In this document: one piece after another, positions 37,231 to 49,500 of the stretch
Numbering within the stretch: the first letter of the stretch is position 1
Layout of the letters: every line of letters starts with the position of its first letter
NCBI GenBank assembly: GCA_031841125.1
Contig: CM063106.1
Span: 15,066,001 to 15,130,000, forward strand
DNA from: Acanthococcus lagerstroemiae
Lineage: Eukaryota > Arthropoda > Insecta > Hemiptera > Eriococcidae
Reading direction: 5' to 3'
Length of the DNA: 64,000 bases
Translations under genes and position numbers: made by a program
The notes under the pieces: generated by a model
What the model saw: the letters and a program-made list of their open reading frames with translations, nothing else
What the model was told of the DNA's origin: nothing
Databases searched by the model: none

Positions 37231-40200
37231 TCATACAGCTATAGAGTAATCTGTATGATCGCCTCTTCTACCGGCTGGTCTTGACCAAAGACTCGATCGA
37301 GCGCCGAGTTTTAATTTCTTGATTGTATCTAAGTCACAGTCTGCTTCGCTTGTCTCCGGACGGGAATGGAATGAAGTCTCGGCGACCGATGAGGAACGGA
37401 AGGTTTTAGGCGGTACGACCCACTTGCTGAAGATAAAGTCCGTGTATCAGGTGCTTACGTTGGAAAAATTGAGCCGAAGAGGTACAAAATAAAAGGTGTA
37501 CATATAATGAAATAGTCAAGTGACAACTGCTTATCGATGATTCTTCCAGAGTTGTCGAGTTAAATTCCATAACTCAGTTACCTAGTTTCGGAATTGAGCA
37601 CCAGTACCAGTTAATTCCCAAATTACTAGCATCAACTTGTAGGAGTTCAGGATTTGTCACCTTATTTTAATGAGTCGAGTTGAAGAAGACTCAACTTATT
37701 TTTGATAAGGGAAAGTACACAGACACTCGTATCTGGTTGCTGATCTCGAGATTCTCATTTTGGTAAAATATCGTTGTCAAAATCTCGAAGATATGTTGGG
37801 TTATTAAGAGGGACCTAAATAACTTACTTTATTAATTATCAAAATTGTTTCAGTAACATTTCGTCATTCATGTAATTCGACGTTTAAAGCAAAAGTCATA
37901 GTTATTTTATTCGGCCAATGTGCTGCAACCTAGGAGAAGTTACCTTGAGTCGGAAAAATCAGATTTTGGTTTTCATCTGTATCTACGAATAATAGAAAGC
38001 AGATTTTTGAGAGGTTTTAAAACTCTAAAAACCGTCTTGTTAGTTGAACCATGTTAAAGATCAAGCCATTTACCGATAATAGAACGGAAATTTCCATTTT
38101 TACGAGGAAAAAATTTGAAAGTTGTGATGAAACTCTCTTACACTTGTTTGAAAGCGAAATCAGATTAACATGGTGTAAATATGAATTTTGAACAAGCAAG
38201 ATCTAGTCTTTCCGATACAGAATTTTGCTTCTTCAAAGGGAAACGTGTGGACTTGGCCGCACCACCTACTTTCAAATTTTTAATAAATCGCCGAAATGGG
38301 CATTGATTGGGTAGCTGATTTCAAATGTTTCATCAGATTTCTTATGTCATTCCAATTCGAGTCCCAAATTTCAATTTCAGGTTTGAAGTCGGCAAAACTG
38401 ATACGACTCCGAAAATCAAAACAAAAATGTTGAAGTGCTGGGGGAAGGGGTCGAGTTGCTAACTAAGAATCGATCGGGTTCTGATTCGGGTCCCCAAAAT
38501 CAATATTTCCTCCTTGAGAGGAAGCAAAACTAAATAAGATATCGTACCTAATCTCGAAATGGAGGATTTTGGATCGCTTATTTCGAATATCTCAAAAAGA
38601 CTCGCGATTAGCTCCGACTTGAGTCCGTGAAATTCAAATTTCGCTCTCGAGGGGATGAAATTGACTTAATTTGGAAAATCGAATGAATTCTCGAAATATG
38701 GGTTCCTAAGATAGCTAATTACATATGTTCTATCAGATTTTGCATTCGACTCTACTCAGCTGTCCATGATAAATTTTTTGCATGCAGTTTGGAACTTCCA
38801 GCCCAATTTGCGACTGGAGTAAAAATCGAAGCATATTTGTAAAGTCTCCTAAGAAAGCCCTAATTTCGATTCATTGTTTAACCTGAGTAAGTGATTTCGC
38901 CCATTTGTAATTTATAATTTGGTTTTCCTGACGTAATATTCGAAATCAGTGACTAAAAAATTTCTATGTATTTTGACAATTTTCTCGAAAAATTTCCTGT
39001 TGAAAATTAAAAAGTTGACAAATCTTATCTTCCTTTGAGAGGGTTTGGTGAAGATGATGATTGTTCCATGAAGTTCATACTCATTTCTGAGAAAATTGCT
39101 GGATGCAAAGGCTATCTCATGCTATCAAAATCAAAAATTTGATCAGGTACGTAGTAAATGTATTGTTTCATTCGGGGGGGGGGGGGACTTTCGAGAAATA
39201 CAAATAGATCGAAAGTAAAAACCAAGAAAAAAGGTCCTCGCTTTTTCAGTTTTGCCGATATTGATCCTGGTCAAAACGTCAACACTGACCAAAAGAAATC
39301 TTTTGATAGGCCTGTAGCTCCTTCTTCATTATCTCTCTCTTTCTCGTTGCTACCTTCCTTGAATTTGATCATGCTGACCGTCATTAAGTATTTGTGTCTT
39401 TGCTGAAAAATCTAATTTTCCAACTTGGGATATCTTTTCTTGGGCTACATTACAAATTCCTTTTTAACATGCGACTAACCTATGAGTATAATTTTCTTCT
39501 ACATGTATAGCATACCTCGACTTCATTCCACGCTGAGATAACGTCTTGTGATCAGACCTAGGCGACATATCAGAAGATGTACTTGAGTGAGCCCCGTGGT
39601 AAATAAAATCTGAAACAAAAGTAGGAAAATGGATTCTAATTTTCAGTATAGAAGCGGGGATTTTCAAATCAGCCCAGAGAATACGAGGCAGTAGTAAATA
39701 ATTTGGCTACTTTTATCGTGAAGATATCTAGGCTTCATCTCTTTGAAGTGACTGAGACATTTTTTCCTGTATACATATATGCGTTAGTATAAGAACTTTG
39801 GCTCCTGCCACGACAATTCCATTCAATAAGACAGTCGGATCTAATAGCCAAGATTTCTCTAATTTTCTGTTCATTCACCCGTCACTTTTCGCTTCTACAG
39901 AATTCTTCGATCACTATGAAGTTTCATGTAAGAGTACAATGGTCGATGTGTACTTACTTTTACCTTTCATATTTGAATCTAATTGATTGGAAGACTCTGT
40001 TCGGCTGGAAGCCGGTTGATCCATATCAGAATCGGAATCGTCTGAATCTATAGCAGCTTCAGTTCGTCTACTGCTTCTTCTCCTAATTCTTCTAGTTTTA
40101 CATAGCTGCAAAAGAATTGGAAATTAGATACTTGAATTTAGTGGATTTCTCAATTTCGTGTTCCTCTTGCATTAATGAGCTTATTAGAAGTTATAGTATT

Positions 40201-40566
40201 CCCATACAGGATGATTCAAAACCACATACTGTAGTTTGTGCAGTTGGAGCACCCTCCATTAGCTCGCGATCTGGGTACATTAAACTATGAAGTAATGTAT
40301 TGCCACCATCGCCCAACTGGAATGTGGCATAAGGCGATATATCGGCTGCCGACTCTGAAATTTAATGAAATTTCAAGAGTAGTTGTATAGTTTGAAAGCG
40401 AGCTATTTCAACATTTTGTATTTCAGATTAGAATTGCATGAATGCTGACCTGGAATTTTGTCGGGTACTTCTTCTTGCACTTTCTGTAAAGTAGCGTAAA
40501 ATCGTTCTCTTTGAGCAACTAAATTTGTATCGTTATCGTATGAATTCTTTCTTGGTTCTCTTGATT
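37231..40566 (-). CDS. Dscam cytoplasmic tail exons
   Basis: Exons 40450-40566, 40230-40354, 39964-40105, 39516-39609 and 37231-37426. They encode RFYATLQKVQEEVPDKIP, a DISPYATFQLGDGG segment, an Arg-rich then Asp/Ser-rich stretch (TRRIRRRSSRR, DSDDSDSDMD), DFIYHGAHSSTSSDMSP, and a last exon ending DHTDYSIAV. SPYATFQL and the tyrosines in the tail are possible SH2/adaptor docking sites; family tails bind Dock/Pak-type partners. All phases close, and the last exon is separated from the rest by an intron of about 2 kb. Confidence 0.85.
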
Positions 40567-43500
40567 CTGGACAGGAAAGATGAATCGTAAATTCGCGAAA
40601 TAAGTTTCTTTGTTTCAAATTGTCAAAGTTGGCGAGTCTCGTCTTTATCTATAGCTTGCTCTGTAGTCTAAATATTAACATTATAAAACTTGGAACATGA
40701 ATACTAACTGTTTCTCCAACATAACAGAACAAGTATCACGACTATTATGGCAGTGAACACAGCTGTGATCAACGTAGGAACAACAAAACTGCTGGTCATG
40801 AAGAACGGTCTTGATAGTTCCCCTCTTTTGACGGATTCCGGTGGTGGAATTTCTATTCAATGGAAATTTGAATAATTCAGAGACTAGCCTCATAATAAAT
40901 GTCGATACACCAAATCCATCACTTTTTCGACACAACATTGGGATCGAGTTTGATATTGAATTCGATATAGAAATCGAATTACTGATTCAACATCGACTCT
41001 CGACTCGAATTGTGCATCAATATTGATGTACAGTTCGATCCTAACCTCGATTTCTGTGTTGAACTTTATATTACATTCGACCACACCGTCGTGTCAGAAA
41101 GTAGCGGATTTTGAATCTCAGCAGAAAACGCGGATTGAGGGGAAACTAAATAAAGTGTGGTACCTCCGTCTTTGGTTAATGTAAAGAAATAGAAATCTCC
41201 GGCCGAATATCCGGCTGTATTATGTCCCTCTACTTGAATATGATATTCAGTTGCTGGAAGTAATCCAGGTATGGCTGCTTTCCGCTGAGGCTTCATCGAG
41301 TTCGAAACTGAAAACATGAGAAAAGGTAATCAAGCAGTAGCATCAGTGATATCCCAGAAGAAGCCTAGGGTCGTCAGTGTGGCTACAGTACCAACCTATA
41401 ATCCAGTCGATATCGTTCTGTTGTCTGTATTTGATGACGTAATATAAAATCGGGCAGCCATTGTCTGGCCAGATGTGCAGATTGAGTAACACGAAGGTCG
41501 AATTCGGTGAGATGAATATTGACCTCTGAGGAACCCCTGGTTTCTGACCCTGCGTTCGTACTGTTAGAGTGTTACTCGGTTTTGAAGAGCCCAGCTTATT
41601 GGCAGCTATCATATTAACTTGGTAGGTGCTGCCGCAAATCAAACCCTGTTACGACGAAGCGTTTTATGAAGCAATGTGAATAAATTGAGGAATAAGCCGT
41701 TTCAACTTCATCTGCAGCTCACCTTCAACTCATGACTGGTAGCCCTTCTAGGCAACGTAATTTGATGTTGATTATCCATTGTCTTCCTGTACCTAATAGT
41801 GTAAGATGTAATAGGTGAATCCCCGGTATCAGTGATTTTCCAGTGAAACAAAATGCTGTTTGACGTAGAACTCGATATATAGAGAAGTGGGGCGCTGGGG
41901 GGCACTGCAATTTAATTCGAAAATCATCAGTCTTCAATCTAAAAAGTTGTATCACCTGATGCTAGATGAAATTTTCGTGTACCTACCTTGTACCACCAAC
42001 TGATATGTAATTGAATCGGAACCTAGTTTATTTTGAGCAGAGCAGGTGTAGTTGTGAGAGTCGGCTCGCAGTAAGCTGGACAGTTGTAGTTCTCCGTTGT
42101 CCTTCAGAACATTGTTCCGGGTACTCTGCACCGGATACTCACCTTTCAGCCATTGCAGTCGGGGCGCCGGAACACCAAATGCGGAACAACTCAGCGTTAC
42201 TGAGGAATGCCAAGGCTTCAACACTCGAACGCCGAAAGATGATATTCTTGCTGGAACTAACCGTGCAATAGAGGATTAGCACAGATGGAAGAGAACTCGT
42301 ACCAAATGACTTTGTATTAGTTTTAATTCATGCGTTACCGATGAATTTCGAGAACATTTTTCATTTTGAAATCTTCGAAAATAAAGTGATGTAAGTATAA
42401 CACAACCGATTATTTCGGCTTTTGCACGAATGCAGAGCATTGCTTACTTTTATTGCTTGAAACTTGCGACACCACAGAAGAACTTTGACCTTCTCCTACC
42501 CTGGTAACCGCAGTAATCCAAAACTGATATTCCACCTGCTGCTGAATACTTTTCATTTCGAACATTGTATGTGTCCCAGGTAAGTTCCGTTTCCCATGAT
42601 CGAGCTCTTCGTTATTAACCACCATCCTGTGGACATTTTAAAGAGAAGGCAATTAATGAAAATGTCTTCTCTATCACTGTTGTAATCTTGTAAATTTTTT
42701 TTTTTTTTTAATAAAAGTATCTTCTTCACTGAAGTAATGGATATATTTTTACAAAACGTTTTTGGGTACCAGCCTATCATCAGTACTTTACATTTATCTT
42801 ACTACTAAGAATCTTAAGACTGAGACACGTAAATCGTGAACATCAAACCTCGTGTATAAGTTGTACTTTGTAATTATTCCATTCGGTTCAGCTGGTGGCA
42901 GCCATGAGACCAGTAACGATTGTTGCGAGGTAGGGAACACTTTCAGGTCCTCTGGAGGTCCTGGAGCTGGTTAGAGAAAACATGTGTTCATTAGAGAACA
43001 AGCTTTAGGTATAGCTGGGCTATGAAACGAGAGGGTGTCAGCCAGGTTAGCACAATGAACCGAGAGCAAACCACATACAGCTAACCCTCTGGCTGCTGAT
43101 TGCTCGTTTTCGTTTGCTGTCGTCCAGACCCGCAGATTGACCGTTTTGCCATTCATCAACATCCTAACAATGGTAAATACCTAAATACTGATACAATCTA
43201 AAATGATTCAACTAGCCCTATGAGGAGCTGTCATGAACGAATGTCTGCGTTTCTTAGAGCAGCTGAATTCGAGAATGTTAGAATTACCACCTCATCTAAA
43301 CCCAACTGGTTGGCCGAGTGGATAGCGCGTTGTGGTCTCGGAATCCGGAGTTCCCGGGTCCGATCCCACCCTAGGCCGGTTTTTCGGGGTGTATTTCTAC
43401 CCCCCCCCCCCCAAAATGAGGTAGGGGGTTGGAATTAGCGGCACAAATTCTATTGTAATTTGTGCTAATTGTGCTCCGAAGTCCCAGAATTTGTGCCGCC

Positions 43501-46500
43501 TCCCGTGGGTCTACATCTTAATAAAAAGTTTGGGGGGCCAGAGAAATGTTGGCCCCCCTCAGATGAAGATAGAGGGTTGGAATTAGCGGCACAAATTTTA
43601 TTGCAATTTGTGCTAATCGTGCTCTGAGGTCTCAGAATTTGTGCCGCATTTTCTGGGCTCACAGTCCAGTGCTCAATTTGGGGGGGGGGGGGGGCTGGAA
43701 AAATTATGACATTTTAAAAAAACGATCTTCAAAAGGAGAGATTAACTGGTTTCTGCTGTCACTGAATTCATTTTTCAGGTTCTTTTCACGGTATCTCATA
43801 TCCTACCACAATTTTGGGAGGTACACCCATTCTATCCAAAGTTTTGTTGTCTTTGTTCATACTTTTTTCAAACTCACCCTACCCCTCTTTTTTTTGGGGG
43901 GGGGGGGTGGAAATACAGCCGGTTTTTCGGCCAGAAGTGAAGCGGGCTAAGATAGCCTTAGCAGCCTCCCCGACGTCTCTGAGGTAATGCTCGAAGGGGT
44001 GGATTTCAGGGCTCGGGTTGAGAGCAAATTAGAAAAGGAAACCCATGCAGTGAATTCCTTTCGGAATTCTGGCGTCAAGACTTGGAAATTGGAAACTTAC
44101 CATCTTCTTCCGTGATGCAGTAAATAGGTTTACTGAACACGCCGTCACCCACTTTTGTGTATGCCAGTACTTCTATGCTGTAGTTAGTAAACCGATGAAG
44201 ATTGGTCAGTACGATTGTCAATGACGTCGTCTTACGAATTCCATAATCGTCCACTCCTGTGGACACGAAGTGAAATGCGCATATAATATGAAGAATCATT
44301 GCAATGAAATGATACTGCTAAATATTGGTAAAGGAAGAGGTACAAATATGGTACCCTACGGATACTGTGGTATCCTATGCTATCTGAATAACCAAACAAT
44401 GCCAAATTGCGGTGGTGGCCAAAACGTGACAAGTAGGTACACCTAGGTACGACCATGAGGTTTTCATTCACGTTTTTTATTTTTTGATAATGCCAAAATT
44501 TTTTAAGCTTTTCATTCAACTTTGTGCTACTCATATAATTTTGATTCGAATTTTACCAGACTTCAGTGTTTTCAAAAGATGAAAGTGTGCTCTACAAGAT
44601 GCTGTAGTAATTTTTTTTTTTTAATTTTATATCCATTCGGCAGAGGTGAGCTTTGACTTTTCAAGAGGTGATGCGGGTAATGTGGTACCTTTTGTAATGT
44701 GAGTTTGTTTTCGTTTGTTTACAGATATGTCGCGAACAAAACTGAAGGATTATAACAAAAAATTTAAAAAGTTTTTGGATCGTCCAGAAGAAGTCTGGAT
44801 TGAATGTGTTATCTGCCAATATTGCGCATATGCAGCGTGCTCGGGACTGTGAAACGCCTTCTTTTAGTAACCTATAATTTTTCGTATTTTTGCTTTAAAT
44901 TATACCTAATAAAAGTAATGTTTATTTCATGTTGGATAAAAATTTAGTGGTACTCCATTTGTACCCAAAAATCTGGACAGTCGATTTTCACACTTTTTGA
45001 AACAAGCTCAGTTACTTAGAAAGTAATTAATATAACTGAAATCTGACGTAAAGGGGTTATGGGCAAAGGTCTCCTCTACCAATTCCACTATTACATGTCC
45101 AATTTGAGGTTACTGATAATCTCCAGTACGCAAAATGGGGTACCATATTTGTACTTTTTCCTTTACTTATATAGCTCGAATTTTACCTTGATTTAGCGAG
45201 TCATACTGAACTTTGTACCCTTGTAGAACGCCATTACACGTCTGAACTGGTGGCAGTTGCCATGTCACCTGCAGAGATTGAGAACTGAGGGCCGTACAGA
45301 GAACATTCGTCGGCGGTAAGCTGGGAACTGTAATTTAAATTGTTAATTGGTATTATTCAAGTATACACTTGTACAGACTTAATTTGGTTGATTCAAACCC
45401 TGTCAACTAATAAACAGGGCCTACCAACAGCGACCTAATCACTTGAGCACTAGGTAGTGAAATGCATTCTATGTACCTCTGTGAGTACAATGGGAATCGA
45501 AATACTTGACTCGATCAGATCTTTATTGGTGTTTTCAAGAATGGTCATAAAATTGGGCGTAAAATGTATTAAAAAAATTGTACGGAATAGAATTCAATCG
45601 GCCTATAGTAAAGTAGTCGAGAGGTGTGTACCCTGACTACAGTGTACCATGACACACATTCCAATATGGCGGCTTGAGAATTGCAGCTGGAAGCTAAAAT
45701 CACTAAGCAGTGTTTGCTTGTTATGTGGCAACGCAGCACAGTCTTTTCTGTGGAGGGAAAATATTGTTTTCTCTTATCACAACATAATTTTACGATTTTG
45801 GCGGCTGAAAGTGGAATTCTGTTCAAAGTGGTTATTGAATTTATTTCTGTTTCCGAATTTTTGTTCCTCAAAATTGCTTTTCCACTGAGTTACATGGACA
45901 GTCAGGAATAATCAAACTGGTCATTCAAGTCGTTTTGAGCAAAGGTGAGTTTACCAAAAATGTTTTAGTTGAAAGAATGACGAATTGTACTATGACACAC
46001 CAAAACCATTGTGCCATGACACACTGATAAAGTGAAGAAAAACAAGTCAGAGCCTAAATACTTCATAGGCCAAATTGAAGCTAAAGAACCTGAGTGTTCC
46101 ACCATTAAATTCTTGCGGAAAAAACCGAAAGCTTTCCATTTTTTGAACGTAGATGACATGTGGGATGATGTTAAGAAGAACAGTATTGTCGATATCCTTC
46201 ACTTGACAAATGAAAAGGGGGATATTACACTTTCATCTCCAAATGGGTTCAGTTATGTGAATAGATAAGTGTTTTCTTGTACCAAATATGTGAATAAGTG
46301 TTTTCTTGTACCAAGTATGCGAATAAGTGTTTTCTTGCGCCAAAATATAACGTGTTTTAAATCGTGTGCCATGGTACGTGCAGGTTGTGTACAATGACAT
46401 ATTTTATTCTTAAAACTCAAATCTTAATACTGCCTTATTTTGACATATTTTTTTCTAACCAGTGCAATTTATTCAGAAAAATATGCTCTCTTCAATGGAG

Positions 46501-49500
46501 CTATTAAAAATTGTGTAGCGCTACAAGAAACTGGGCTATGGATCAAAACGTGAAAATTGTGTCAAGGTACACGCCTCTCCCCTAAATTAGGCATAGTTGA
46601 CTCATAAAATCACTCAGAATTACCCGCGAAAAGATTTCGTTCAAAAATACCGAGCAAGGAGGGAAGATTTTCCAATTTTTAGGATGATTTTTGTGATCAA
46701 TTTACTTGCAGACCAACTTTGCAGTATTTCGTAATATTTACTGCCTGTTTTGAAAAGTGCAGTCTGTCGCATGACCTGTAAGAGACAGCACTTGTTTACA
46801 TCAACTGCTCGAGCTCCATGATTTGTTACTTTGGTAGCGTGACCATGTTTCCAAGGGGACAGTTTGGGATCTAGGGGGATAACTGTAGGTAATCCTAAAC
46901 CTCCTTCTCTATCCTGCAATTGCCTAAGTCAAATAGATTCTTAGTTTCTTAATTCATAGAACATCTTTCTTGTACACGATAGGTACGGCATTTTCTTGTC
47001 AACTTGGCGAATACTTGAATACCAGGTTTTGATGCTTAGGATTTCCTTCACAAAAATTATGTACCACTGGAATGACTATTGTTGAATTGCCTGAGTTCTG
47101 ATGAATATATGTGTAATTAATTTCACGATGACATGTTGATGCAAAAGTGGCAAAAAAAGTGATTCTCCGGCTGCTTTTTCTTTCGCTGCATTCTCGGTGG
47201 AGGGGTTATCAAGCAGTGATTCCGAAATCGGGAGCGTCGATAAATCTTACACTCGAGTCAGATATTAAAAAAATTTTTTTACTAGAATCCATTCAAAAAA
47301 CGATGTTTAAAAAGTTTGAAAAAAGAGTGATTTTTCGACAGTCTTCCTTCGCTACGTTCGGGGAAGGGTTACAACTTTCAACTGATTCTGACTCCGAATT
47401 AGGAATTCTTGATGAATTTTACAGTTGAATGCGTTAATTTCAAAATTTCGTCTCGAATCCATCCTCAGGGGGCACCCAAGGAGAGATGCTTTGAAAATGT
47501 TTGAAGAAAAGCGATATATTTCAATTTTTTCTCTGCGTTCGAAGATAGGTTATTAAGCAATTTTGACCCCGAAATCGGAATCTTCCATAAATTTTGCAGT
47601 CGAGTCTGATATTTAAAAAAAGTTTTTACCGGGATCCATTCCTCAGGGCAAGGGTCACGGAGAAAAGATTCGGGTCTGGGGTTATTATCGCCATAATCTT
47701 TCCCTCCATTTTTTTTCTTTTGTAAAGATGATTGCTTAGACATTATTTATTCTATTTTATAAAATTACTGATAAGAAATTCTGCGCACTCGGGCCTCATT
47801 GTACAGATCGGACCTGTCTCGTGCTGCCCCCCTCTGTTTTCAAATCGGAACAAAATTCGATACAGAAGTTGAGTTACCATATCGATATTGACTTCTGGAT
47901 CGAATTGTGCACCAACCTAGATGTAGAAAACTCTATCCGAAAATCAGTTTTGGCATGTTAACTCGAATTTTGTATCAGATTCGACTAGAATATTGTGTCG
48001 AGAAAGTGACTGTTTGAACATCGACAAAAGAGGCGATTTTTGTATCGACTGTATTTCAGGAGTAACTGCAAAGACACAATTATTAACACACTTCAAGAGA
48101 TATGTTCTAGAACATTCAAGTTTTCATGCCCCGACTCCCTGTGGACTATTAATGGTAGGAATTATAATTGAAATAATTTAAAAACAAATTCAGCTATCCC
48201 AAAAACCGTATTTTCTGTATGTATGAGCTGGAATTTTAAGGTTTCACCCCTTCGGGAGAGCCTTCAGGTCAAGAGTTAGGACTAAGATAAGTGAGTTGAA
48301 AATCATTTTCATGCTTCCATACGCCTTCTGTGGGGTTCAATGAATAATGTACTGAAAAAAGTGTCACTTGTTGGAGCGTGTGGTGATGCATGCATGCTAA
48401 AGTGGCTCCCCAGACACCGCACCCCTGATCTCGGGAACAATCCTTTCGAGTATCGCATCAGTGACCAGAGGGACGCATTGAGGTTGCCCGAGCCCCATTT
48501 CGCCTCACTTTTTATCAAAATACTACAGAGGTCATTAATCCCGGAAATCAATTTTTCGTAAAATTCTCAAAAGATACCTACACAATCTGTGCATTGATGA
48601 AAACAACTTTTTATGGTTGAATCATGTTCTGTGACTAAACTCGATTTTTAGGAATTTTCGAAGCGAAACCGCTACTTTTGTCAGGAGGAATCTCATGTTA
48701 AACTTGACTTTTTCTTTTCTGGTGGAAAGATGAAAAAATACTAAGATGAGCAAATTTAGCAATGGCCAACAAAACATTCCGAAAATTGTAAAATCCTGGC
48801 CCGCCTTAATAAGCAAGCTCTTATTAGCTCCTTCGAGAAATCCTGAGAAGACAAGTAAGTTATTTCCTGCCCCCATTCTGCAGTTGTTTTTGGCTTATGG
48901 GGAAAAAAATGGTGCTAATGCGTGACCGTGGCACGTTTTCAAACTTCCCATATGTAAGCCAACTGGTTGATACTAGAAATGGATTTGTTCAGCTGATTCG
49001 AAACTTACCATCCTCCAGAGTTTGAGCCGTCACAGGCTCCGAAAATGGACCCTCTCCTACTTGATTAAAGGCTTGCACGATTACTAAATACTTCGTGTAC
49101 TTCAACAAGTTCTTTAATACCATTTCCTCGTAACTGTCTCCTTCGCTCATTACTTTCGTCATATTAAAATTGGTGGAAGTTGAACTGAAAAAAATCAGAA
49201 TTAAGAAATTAGAAATGCAAAATGAAACTTAATGGATTGATAAGTCTTTGGTTCATACATTTTGTAAAGTGGAAATAATACAAGGTGTTCCACTTTAATA
49301 TGCCAAAAGCTAGAGCAGGAAGTAAAATAGTACTCGCCTGCAGGAACAAACAATGTTCTGTGCAAGTATGATTTACGCTCAAAACTGAAGGGGTTACAAG
49401 TCTTTCGAATTTGAAAATAGCAAACTTACGTTGTCAGTTTGATTACTCATTTTAATTCAGAATTTTTCCCGAAAGTAATCAAAGATTGAAGAAATAACGG

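Noticed and set aside
42971..43162. Possible extra Dscam exon
   Set aside because: Flanking exon phases already join across it (TEED to APGPPEDL); no FN or Ig motif.
46641..46919. 92-codon minus-strand frame with normal-looking composition
   Set aside because: Possibly a transposon scrap, but no family could be named.
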